From: a virus
Reading direction: 5' to 3' (one strand)
Length of the DNA: 62,125 nucleotides
Virus record (IMG/VR): IMGVR_UViG_3300023174_000172
Coordinates: 1-62,125 of that record
Position numbers and translations under genes: made by a program. The notes under the pieces were generated by a model. It was given only the letters and a program-made list of their open reading frames with translations, ran no database searches and was not told the DNA's origin. Positions 48,046 to 56,306 of this stretch are shown here, piece by piece (position 1 is the stretch's first letter; every line of letters starts with the position of its first letter).

Positions 48046-51000
48046 TTATATATTTTCTTCCAATTGATCTATTTCTAATGAATCGTAAAACTGAGTAAAC
48101 AATATAGAATATTTTTCGGTTAAAATATTAGGAGTATGACTTTTAAATACACCAAATTCATTTCCGTATATATCAGTTTTCCAATCACATAAAACTCCAA
48201 TATTGCACATTAAAGTATTAACCTTTAATAAAAAATTCTCTAGAGATAGTTCATTTTTAATATTTAGTTTAATATTTTTATCTTTCCAATTCAAAGGCTC
48301 TATCGGAAACCACAATTCTAGATCGTCGTCCTGTCTAGAAATACCGTAATATTGTTTTCTTTTATTTTCATAATCGGTATGATATGGTACAAGTTTTTGG
48401 TAAGCATATGGTTTTTTTATCATACCAGATTTATCAGAATTATATTCGTAATCAGAAATCCAATGATTATTGATCTCTTTTATATCCGATATTGTATATT
48501 GATCTTTTTTACTCAATCCTCTATATCTGCCACTGTATTTATTTAAATCAAAATATATTCTCTCTGAACTTAAAGAATCTATCATATCAATTTTATTATT
48601 AGATATTTCTGAAAAATATCCCTTACCTAGATAAAAAGAAGCTCCTAATCTTTCGGGTAATAGATATAACCCCTTTTCCTTTTCAGATACAAGATTTTTT
48701 GGAAATTGTGAAACAGCTACAGTAGGAAAGTTTATATTTAAAAGATTGCTATAAGGATTTTGGGGTTCTATGTAAATACCTGTATTATAAACAACAAAAG
48801 AATTTAAATCTCTTTCAATATATCTTAAATTTTCATTATAAACAAAAGAATTTCTAGCATAATAATTATATTTGGTTGGATAAAAGGAAGAGTAACTTTC
48901 TAATAAAATATCACTATCTATATCAGTAGCAACCGCATATTTTTCAATACTATTATTTTTTAAAATTTCGTTTAAATTTGATGGTATTTTTTTAAATTCT
49001 AATTTTTTCCACCTATTAACATTTTCGGTTGTTGTGTAATATATCGGTTGTTTCCAGTTTAAATATATTTCCTTTCTTCTTTTATAGGTTAAAAAATTTC
49101 CTTTATCTAATTTTAAAGTAGAAATTTCAGGTTGGGTTAAAGGAACATATTCATTTTTAAATCTCAAATGTCCTGCAAACATGGAAGTTTCTTTATTAAA
49201 AAGATTAGATTCATCAATATCAGTATAAATTTTAGCCCAAAATGGTTTAGCTCCAAAACTTGGTCCTATTGCTATAGGAGAAAATGTACCAGACGCATAA
49301 TCCCAACCATTTAATTTTGCATTTATAGTAAATCCGATAGAAGGTAAAATAAATTCACTATTGTATCCATTATATATTGTAGATGGTCGATGAATATATG
49401 CCAAATAATCACCGGGTCGAATTACCATGTCACTTTCATCCAAACTTTCAACCCATTGTCCTAAATTGTTTTTAATCATTTTTTTCCAACGAGGAGTAAT
49501 AGGTCCACATGTATCATTAATAGTTCTTTGTATCAAATATTCGACAAAAGATTTTATATCTCCTTCACCATTAACTAAATATTTTTGTAAATTAAAATAA
49601 TTTTGTTTTTTTGGATAAACAATTTGTTCCATTAGTGCATTAGAATTAGAATATTCTCCAACATCAATAGCACAAATATCAACATTTTTTAAATTTGTTT
49701 TTATATATTCTTTTATACTATCAGCATTATAAATTTTACCATCAATGTCTTTTAAAGTTGTTACCGCACCATCACTAAATATTATTAATTTTTTCTTAGC
49801 ATCTGGTCTAGGGTCATTTATGGAATATATAGCACTAGTAGAACCCATTACAATTTCTTTACTTACATCTTTACATAAATTTTTAAAATTAACGGATTGT
49901 CCCTTAATATTTGGATCATATATTTCATTTTCATTTAAAATATAATTTGTAAAGGAAAGAGCATCATATAAATTTGTAACAAAATTTGGATATGATTTAG
50001 GTTGTTCTATTCTATTTAAACTTATTTCAATTTCTCCTGAATTTTTTGTTAGATAACTAATAACATATGAATCTTTAGAGAAAGCAATTACCGAAATTTT
50101 ATAATCTAATGCTGTATCATTTAATATTTGTGAACAAAAACTGTTTATAATTTTTTTATTTTGTTCAAAAGCATTAGTTTGACTTCGAGAAATATCTAGT
50201 AAAATTACAAGATCGGCTTTTGTATCGGTGCTACAAAAACTGTCACTATGATAACCTTTTATATCTTTATAATTATATTTTATAATAAAATAAGGAGATG
50301 TAGCACCGTCTAAATCAGATCTTAGTGATGTTCTCCAGTAGGTATAACGTCTACCTGTTTTTAAAACCATTCTATCACCCGAACCAGTTTTCCAATATCC
50401 TTTACCCCAACCAACACTTTTATTATTTTCGGTTAATCTATAATATGAAAATTGTGGGCTTGTTTCTACATCAAGTCCTCTAGTATCCTTCCAATTATTA
50501 AATGTAAAATATTCACCCAACCCGTCAACATCATGGAATAACATGTCCGTCATATTATTATAGTCAAAAACACTATCACCCGCATGACCGATAGGCGAAT
50601 AAATAACCGATTTACAGCTACATTTGGTCCAATTTTTTCGGTTGTTTATTGGAATATTATTTATAAAATCTTGATCTGGATATAAATCGCTTGAATTTTG
50701 TTTAAATGCACAAGAATCAGAATGTTCATAAAATTTAAAAACATCATCAGCATATGTATCAACATCACCCCAAATAAACGATATTTTTTTACCAGCATCA
50801 GCTTTAAATGATAATGAAGATTGTATCGGGCCACTTATATATTTTGAACACTTATTAGCAGAATCATTATAAATCTTTATGCTATTGTGGTATTGATCTA
50901 AATTGTCGGTCGAGCTACTCTTTAAAAATGCAGCTTCGATTGGTTCACCTGTTCTGGTATTTAATTTATATATTATATCAGAGGAATCAATGGTCAGTCC

Positions 51001-52620
51001 GGCAACAGATCCCACAAAATTATTAACCGACATTTCTTTTAATGTTATAGGTATACAAGTATCTTGCAATATAGTTACCGGAAAATTATCATTCGGCTCA
51101 TAGGTTATATATGGCCAATAAATATATGTTAATTCTTTTAATATAGGCAAATCGGTTTTTTGCATTTTATATAAAAAAGCCGCTTCGGTTAAACCATCGG
51201 TAGAATCGGAATGCAAATTATTTGTATTTAAATATGAGGGTTGTTTTATTAAAATATCAGAAGAATCCGATAAAATTTCAGCATAAGCACCTGATTTTAC
51301 TAGTGATGTATTATTAATATACATACTTTCTATGTTAATATCGGGTAAAGTAGAACTATAATAAGATTCCAAAATATTATTTTGTTTTTCTTTATCTAGA
51401 AAATAAAAATTTTTTAGTTGTTCGTCGGTTAAAGAATATCGATTAAAATTATTTCCGATTTCAGATAGCTCAAACCCACAATAAGGATATATAAATTCTC
51501 TTTTTTCACCAGCCAATATTTTTATAGACATGGTTTCGTTTATTTCTTTTATTTTATTACCCTGAAACCATGCACCGTCAATACCACTATTTTTTTCGGC
51601 AAATAATAGATCAGAATTTTTATAATCGGTTCCTCCGGTTGCACCAGAAGAAAGAAAAGATGAGTTATTTAATAATATAGGTTCATAAAAATTTGAAAAA
51701 TCATCTAAACGAAATGATTTATTACCACTAGGCCAATAAAACCAATTATTACCATTTGCTACATTTAGAGAAAAACTAAAATCAGGTGTATTTACTTCTT
51801 TAAGTCTGGTAGCGGTTAAACTATAAACAGTTTCCCCTAAATATTTTCTGGTCAATTCCGCCGAATAATTTGCTTTATTAGTAGAACTTAAAATATCTAT
51901 TTCGGTGTATTCTTTAAATGTTTTAGATAATACATCACTCGAAACCTTTTCAAAAAAACGAGTACTTAACAAATTTACTAATTCATTAATATCAAAATTT
52001 TCAAATGGAGTTTCTGCTATTAAACTTTCAATATCATGATAATTGGTAATATTTACAGATGGATCGGAATCGTAATAAGAATTAGGATCATGCAATTCCT
52101 CAATTTCTATATAAAAATCGTCTTTAACCTCATATAAATCAGGTAGAAATTTTTGTATAGCTAATGTCGGAATTTGGGTTAAATTATTTTCTTTTTTTGT
52201 AAAATTTTTTAATATATATTCGTATAAAATATTTTCTAATCCTAGACTAGAACCAATCGAATTATATTTAATTTTTGTGTTTTTAATATTTTCTCTTTTA
52301 GATAATAAAACCCTAGATATTTCTTTTATCTTTGTAACAAAATAAGGAATATTATATATTACATCTTCTTCACTATCAAAATTTATATCATTTAAAAATT
52401 TATTTTTTTCTTCCTCGGAAAAAAGATATAGTAAATCTTTTAATAATTTTATATAATTTTCTTTCAATGTTTTATTAGTCTGAGAATAAAAAACAGTTCT
52501 ATTGTTATACCATGATTTTAAATAATTTTTATATTTATCATAAGAGTTTCCAGATACATCAATTGCTTGTAAATTTGTCCATTCTTTAAAGGTGTATGGT
52601 TTATTTGTATCTAAATTCAT
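48046..52620 (-). CDS. Giant tail protein with von Willebrand A (MIDAS) domain
   Basis: 1524 residues. A helical N-terminal region (1-190) has NSIGSSLGLENILYEYILKNF. A vWA domain lies at about 800-1010: DLVILLDISRSQT carries the D-x-S-x-S MIDAS motif, followed by KISVIAFSKDS, LYDALSF and LIIFSDGAVTT with the second conserved Asp, and VDICAIDVGEYS. The flanking regions are beta-rich with cysteines (SCAFK, CSCKS, CSTDT, DTCGP). vWA MIDAS domains bind metal and mediate protein-protein or adhesin contacts. In this setting it could act in baseplate assembly or host attachment. Confidence 0.8.
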   Translation of the reverse strand: MNLDTNKPYTFKEWTNLQAIDVSGNSYDKYKNYLKSWYNNRTVFYSQTNKTLKENYIKLLKDLLYLFSEEEKNKFLNDINFDSEEDVIYNIPYFVTKIKEISRVLLSKRENIKNTKIKYNSIGSSLGLENILYEYILKNFTKKENNLTQIPTLAIQKFLPDLYEVKDDFYIEIEELHDPNSYYDSDPSVNITNYHDIESLIAETPFENFDINELVNLLSTRFFEKVSSDVLSKTFKEYTEIDILSSTNKANYSAELTRKYLGETVYSLTATRLKEVNTPDFSFSLNVANGNNWFYWPSGNKSFRLDDFSNFYEPILLNNSSFLSSGATGGTDYKNSDLLFAEKNSGIDGAWFQGNKIKEINETMSIKILAGEKREFIYPYCGFELSEIGNNFNRYSLTDEQLKNFYFLDKEKQNNILESYYSSTLPDINIESMYINNTSLVKSGAYAEILSDSSDILIKQPSYLNTNNLHSDSTDGLTEAAFLYKMQKTDLPILKELTYIYWPYITYEPNDNFPVTILQDTCIPITLKEMSVNNFVGSVAGLTIDSSDIIYKLNTRTGEPIEAAFLKSSSTDNLDQYHNSIKIYNDSANKCSKYISGPIQSSLSFKADAGKKISFIWGDVDTYADDVFKFYEHSDSCAFKQNSSDLYPDQDFINNIPINNRKNWTKCSCKSVIYSPIGHAGDSVFDYNNMTDMLFHDVDGLGEYFTFNNWKDTRGLDVETSPQFSYYRLTENNKSVGWGKGYWKTGSGDRMVLKTGRRYTYWRTSLRSDLDGATSPYFIIKYNYKDIKGYHSDSFCSTDTKADLVILLDISRSQTNAFEQNKKIINSFCSQILNDTALDYKISVIAFSKDSYVISYLTKNSGEIEISLNRIEQPKSYPNFVTNLYDALSFTNYILNENEIYDPNIKGQSVNFKNLCKDVSKEIVMGSTSAIYSINDPRPDAKKKLIIFSDGAVTTLKDIDGKIYNADSIKEYIKTNLKNVDICAIDVGEYSNSNALMEQIVYPKKQNYFNLQKYLVNGEGDIKSFVEYLIQRTINDTCGPITPRWKKMIKNNLGQWVESLDESDMVIRPGDYLAYIHRPSTIYNGYNSEFILPSIGFTINAKLNGWDYASGTFSPIAIGPSFGAKPFWAKIYTDIDESNLFNKETSMFAGHLRFKNEYVPLTQPEISTLKLDKGNFLTYKRRKEIYLNWKQPIYYTTTENVNRWKKLEFKKIPSNLNEILKNNSIEKYAVATDIDSDILLESYSSFYPTKYNYYARNSFVYNENLRYIERDLNSFVVYNTGIYIEPQNPYSNLLNINFPTVAVSQFPKNLVSEKEKGLYLLPERLGASFYLGKGYFSEISNNKIDMIDSLSSERIYFDLNKYSGRYRGLSKKDQYTISDIKEINNHWISDYEYNSDKSGMIKKPYAYQKLVPYHTDYENKRKQYYGISRQDDDLELWFPIEPLNWKDKNIKLNIKNELSLENFLLKVNTLMCNIGVLCDWKTDIYGNEFGVFKSHTPNILTEKYSILFTQFYDSLEIDQLEENI

Positions 52621-52626
52621 CGGTTT

Positions 52627-52637
52627 AATTATTTATT
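52627..52637 (-). promoter_or_regulatory. Late-promoter-like box, AATAAATAATT (minus strand)
   Basis: Ends 6 bases before the ATG at 52620. Confidence 0.35.
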
Positions 52638-52649
52638 TTATTTTATTTT

Positions 52650-53591
52650 TTATACAACATTTATCGTAACACATGTATATTGGGTATTAATGACTCCACC
52701 ATAACATTCCATATATGATATTATAATAAATTTATATATTCCTTTTGTTTTTATCGACCCATTAAGATTTCCACTAGATTCTAACCCTTTATCATTATTC
52801 GTATAAATTAAACCAAAAGGAACACTAAATGGTATAGAAGATTGTGTTAAACATTGACCATATTGTAACTTTATTGATGTATTAAAATATACACCAGCAT
52901 GAGTAGTAATAGTAACAGGATTTACAACAGTTTTTCCTTTAACAACATGCGGCGGTTTATTGTTACAATTATAATATCTGTTGATAGTTGGTTTAACCGG
53001 AGATGTCCTTGTAGGAGTAGGTGTTAAATTTCTTGTAGCTGTAGGAGTTGTTGTTATTGATGTTGTCGGAGTAGGAGTAGGTGTTCGGGTGGGAGTTGTT
53101 GTAGGTGTTATAGTAGGAGTAGATGTTGGTGTATTGGTAGGTAAAGGAGTGTTTGTAGGAATATGTGTCGGAGTTATCGTAGGAGTAGATGTAGGAGTAG
53201 ATGTAGGTGTTCTTGTAGAAGTAGGTGTAGGAGTAACGGTCGGAGTTCTTGTGGGAGTAGAAGTGGGGGTAGAAGTCGGAGTTTGAACTATTATATCATT
53301 AAAATATATTAATGCACTTCCACCAGAAAAACTGCAATCCTCATATGTTTTGATTAAATTTTCACAATTACAGGATTCATCCAAATTAGAAAGACTTTCG
53401 GGTACATTATAAGAGGGTTGATTATTAGAAGTAGTGCTTATACTATCATTTATACTGTCACTGCTATACAATAAACTTCTAAAAAAAGAAATATCACATA
53501 ATAATGGATTTTCCACATTAACAGGAAAATTGCCAGTTATATTGTTCTTGCTAAATGAATATGTTTTTAAAAGTTTTATTTGATCTGGCAT
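52650..53591 (-). CDS. Virion-type protein with Thr-Pro linker
   Basis: 313 residues. The N-terminal domain (1-101) includes a CNCEN Cys pair, SCN and DCSFSG. The Thr-Pro tract (about 102-195) joins it to a beta-rich C-terminal domain (about 196-313) with [20 protein letters not shown] and [17 protein letters not shown], which looks like an Ig- or Calx-type domain. It is the first gene of the minus-strand tail block, with a TATAAATA box 2 bases upstream. It is likely a decoration or fibre-linked protein. Confidence 0.72.
   Translation of the reverse strand: MPDQIKLLKTYSFSKNNITGNFPVNVENPLLCDISFFRSLLYSSDSINDSISTTSNNQPSYNVPESLSNLDESCNCENLIKTYEDCSFSGGSALIYFNDIIVQTPTSTPTSTPTRTPTVTPTPTSTRTPTSTPTSTPTITPTHIPTNTPLPTNTPTSTPTITPTTTPTRTPTPTPTTSITTTPTATRNLTPTPTRTSPVKPTINRYYNCNNKPPHVVKGKTVVNPVTITTHAGVYFNTSIKLQYGQCLTQSSIPFSVPFGLIYTNNDKGLESSGNLNGSIKTKGIYKFIIISYMECYGGVINTQYTCVTINVV
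53006..53286 (-). repeat. Thr-Pro tract 8
   Basis: About 94 residues of [12 protein letters not shown] and NTP repeats; ends in [15 protein letters not shown]. Confidence 0.95.
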
Positions 53592-53593
53592 AT

Positions 53594-53604
53594 AATTATT
53601 TATA
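53594..53604 (-). promoter_or_regulatory. Late-promoter-like box, TATAAATAATT (minus strand)
   Basis: Exact TATAAATA core (53597-53604), ending 2 bases before the ATG at 53591. A second TATAAATA on the same strand is at 53623-53630. Confidence 0.55.
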
Positions 53605-53666
53605 AATTTTTTAAATATTAAATATTTATATCAACGGTTCAAATTTAAAAAATACAGAGTAAAAAA

Positions 53667-53677
53667 GGTAAGTATTT
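53667..53677 (+). promoter_or_regulatory. Late-promoter-like box, GGTAAGTATTT
   Basis: Ends 9 bases before the ATG at 53687; divergent from the minus-strand block promoter. Confidence 0.45.
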
Positions 53678-53686
53678 TTACATATT

Positions 53687-54121
53687 ATGAACCTTTATCC
53701 AGTCATTGCACAAGCCCTAGAAGTATTTAAAAGTACCACCAATACCGGAATGAATTTACCCGATCTTTTATTAGTAACCGGAATGTTAGGAGGAATTTTA
53801 GGGTTTTTTCACTTATTGGTTAATATTGGTGACAGGTTATGGAAAAAGGGAACCAGAGCCGAAGATGAAAATGCATACATCGAAAGAATATTAAATGTTT
53901 ATAGTGATAATATAAAAACATTAATAACCAAACAATTAGAGCAAATACAAAATCAAAATGAGACAATTAAAGAAATGATCACCTCATTTAGAGCAAGTGC
54001 AGAAGACTCGAAGTTAAGACACGAAATAATAATGAATTCTTTAAGAAATGTTGAAAAATCAGAAGATAGTCTAACTCAAAAAATAGATAAAATAGCCGAA
54101 AAAGTTTTTTACGGTAAGTAA
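53687..54121 (+). CDS. Membrane-anchored coiled-coil protein (holin-like at best)
   Basis: 144 residues. One hydrophobic segment (about 25-47, LPDLLLVTGMLGGILGFFHLL) is followed by a charged region and a long helical coiled coil (about 60-140) with QIQNQNETIKEM and SEDSLTQKIDKIAE. One transmembrane segment with a long cytoplasmic or periplasmic helix could suit a T4-type holin or a spanin-like part, but no lysozyme neighbour is present and no motif confirms it. It is first in a plus-strand unit with two fibre genes. Confidence 0.7.
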   Translation: MNLYPVIAQALEVFKSTTNTGMNLPDLLLVTGMLGGILGFFHLLVNIGDRLWKKGTRAEDENAYIERILNVYSDNIKTLITKQLEQIQNQNETIKEMITSFRASAEDSKLRHEIIMNSLRNVEKSEDSLTQKIDKIAEKVFYGK

Positions 54122-54127
54122 TATAAT

Positions 54128-56302
54128 ATGGGCATTAGAATTTCGCAATTACCAGAAACACAAACTATTGATGTTACAAAAGACATTATACCCATAGTTC
54201 AAGAAGGTGTTACTAAAAAAATATTATTAGATAATATACAACACCCTGATGCTTTATCCGTTTTTAGTAACGTTAACATATTAAGTTCTAATTGGAATTC
54301 TGTTTATACTTCTGTTAATCCTGTAAGTTCTAATTGGAATTCTGTTTATACTTCTGTTTTAAATACTTCGGCTAATTGGAATTCTGTTTATACATCTGTT
54401 TTAAATACTTCGGCTAATTGGAATTCTGTTTATACTTCTGTTAATCCTGTAAGTTCTAATTGGAATTCTGTTTATACTTCTGTTTTAAATGCTTCGGCTA
54501 GTAATGCTTCTATAAATTATGTCAATTCTAATTATTTTCCGATTACAGGAGGAACAATAACAGGTCCGGTTGAAATAAATGCATCAGCATACAACAATAT
54601 ATTAAAATTAAAAAATTTAGGTAGTACCTTTTTCGTAACGATAGCGGATGAGCCTTTGACAAATGGATATTCTGCTCCATTTGGATCTTTTGGAACTTCA
54701 ACTGATGATGGATTTTGCATAAAATATGGAGAAGGTGAAACTCAATGGGGTAAGGTTGTTTACAGTACCAATGAAACCGATGGTAATATAGCTAATATTA
54801 CAAATTTAAAACTAGAAAAATTAAAAGATGGTTATAACAATTTTGTTTTAGATACAACTGGTGGATTTCAGGTTTATAATACAATTAATTCAAATAAAGC
54901 TATAGCAATCGTAGATGATCAAGAATTATATAATGTTTTTAATGAAGTAGTATTAGATTTTACAGATAAATTTTATATTAAAAAAAGCACAAGAATAGAT
55001 GCTGATGTTACTATTTTTGGTAATCTAACCTCAACTGGTACTCAGACATTTACAAACACTATATTTTCAACAACAAGCGCATTAAGTGTTGTACATATCG
55101 GAACCGGACCAGCAGTATGGATTGGCAATAACGGAACCGGAGACATTGCATCTTTTTACGATATAGATCAAAACATAGAAGTTCTTCATGTTGGCGGTGT
55201 TAACTCAACATATCCTAATGTTGGTATTAAAACATCCAATCCCAATAAAGAATTAACCGTAAACGGTTCAATAAGTTCTAATAACAATATTTATGATAAA
55301 AACGGTAATTCCGGTCAATGGAATTCTGTTTATACTATATTACAAAGTAATTCTGCTTCTTATTTAAAAACTTCTACAGCTTCGGTTGTTATAGCTCAAC
55401 CAGGAGATAATATAACCGAAAAGTATGCAGAAACCGTAGCATTGTCATTAATTACAGGACAAAGAACTAATGTTAACAGAGCTACTTTATTATTACTTCC
55501 CGGTGAATATCCTCTTAATGATGAACCAATTTTTGATGAAGAATTTGTTGATGTTATTGCACTAGGATCATCTGAAAAAAAACCAAGCGTGTTCATTGAA
55601 GATGGCTCAATTCATGTTACAGCAAACGATGTCAGAGTAGTTGGTATTAGCACTAAAGGACACCCATTTGATATTTCAGGTGGACCTCTACAAGTTTTTG
55701 AAAATTGTTCTGGCGGCAATAATAGTTTTGGTGGTGGTGGTGTCACAGCAAGCGGAAATTTTGTGAATTGCACAGGTGGAGATCAAAGTTTTGGGGGCGT
55801 AGGTGGTGGCGATGCAAGTGGAACATTTACAAACTGTATTGGTGGATTTGCGAGTTTTGGTGCTACCACAACAGCAAGCGGAAATTTTGTGAATTGCACA
55901 GGTGGAGAATACTCGTTTGGTGGGGCAGGAGGAGCAAGTGGAGCATTTACAAATTGCACAGGTGGAGAATACTCGTTTGGGGGAGATGGAGGAATAGCAA
56001 GTGGAGATTTTGAAAATTGCACTGGTGGCGTAGGGGCTTTTGCTTATGCTGGAGAAGCAAACGGGACTTTTAAGAATTGCCGAGGTTTAGATTTTAGTTT
56101 TGGTGGGACAGGAATTGCAAGCGGAATATTTACAAATTGTGTGGGTGGAGCAGATTCATTTGGAGGAGATGGAGGCACTGCAAGCGGAAGCTTTTTTTAT
56201 TGCAGAATTACTTTTGGTTTATTCCAAACGCCAACCGGAGCTGGTATTATTCGCCTATGCATTGATGGAAATAATGACGTAGTAAACGCACAAGCTATAT
56301 AA
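54128..56302 (+). CDS. Tail fibre/tailspike-like protein with beta-helix Cys ladder
   Basis: 724 residues. The N-terminus RISQLPETQTIDVTKDIIPI is a phage fibre attachment motif. Five 14-residue repeats SxNWNSVYTSV follow (residues 53-122). A middle fibre part has TGPAVWIGNNG and NPNKELTVNGSISS. From about 418 a pectin-lyase-like region begins (LLLLPGEYPLNDEP, VRVVGISTKGHP). It continues into about nine 20-22-residue coils with NCTGGxxSFGGxGxASGxF (about 525-693), each with one Cys at the same place. A receptor-binding or glycan-degrading tailspike is plausible; catalytic residues are not evident. Confidence 0.85.
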   Translation: MGIRISQLPETQTIDVTKDIIPIVQEGVTKKILLDNIQHPDALSVFSNVNILSSNWNSVYTSVNPVSSNWNSVYTSVLNTSANWNSVYTSVLNTSANWNSVYTSVNPVSSNWNSVYTSVLNASASNASINYVNSNYFPITGGTITGPVEINASAYNNILKLKNLGSTFFVTIADEPLTNGYSAPFGSFGTSTDDGFCIKYGEGETQWGKVVYSTNETDGNIANITNLKLEKLKDGYNNFVLDTTGGFQVYNTINSNKAIAIVDDQELYNVFNEVVLDFTDKFYIKKSTRIDADVTIFGNLTSTGTQTFTNTIFSTTSALSVVHIGTGPAVWIGNNGTGDIASFYDIDQNIEVLHVGGVNSTYPNVGIKTSNPNKELTVNGSISSNNNIYDKNGNSGQWNSVYTILQSNSASYLKTSTASVVIAQPGDNITEKYAETVALSLITGQRTNVNRATLLLLPGEYPLNDEPIFDEEFVDVIALGSSEKKPSVFIEDGSIHVTANDVRVVGISTKGHPFDISGGPLQVFENCSGGNNSFGGGGVTASGNFVNCTGGDQSFGGVGGGDASGTFTNCIGGFASFGATTTASGNFVNCTGGEYSFGGAGGASGAFTNCTGGEYSFGGDGGIASGDFENCTGGVGAFAYAGEANGTFKNCRGLDFSFGGTGIASGIFTNCVGGADSFGGDGGTASGSFFYCRITFGLFQTPTGAGIIRLCIDGNNDVVNAQAI
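54284..54493 (+). repeat. Five 42-base repeats (SxNWNSVYTSV)
   Basis: Five 14-residue units. Two full variants, ...TSVNPV and ...TSVLNT, alternate, and the DNA is identical over long stretches (AATTGGAATTCTGTTTATAC in each unit). Confidence 0.95.
55700..56205 (+). repeat. Beta-helix coils with stacked cysteines
   Basis: About nine units of 60-66 bases coding NCxGGxxSFGGxGxASGxFxNC-type coils. Sister units at 55885-55975 share long identical strings such as AATTGCACAGGTGGAGAATA. Confidence 0.9.
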
Positions 56303-56306
56303 AAAT

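Noticed and set aside
53687-54121. Confident holin call
   Set aside because: One membrane segment plus coiled coil is compatible with a holin, but there is no lysis neighbour or family motif.
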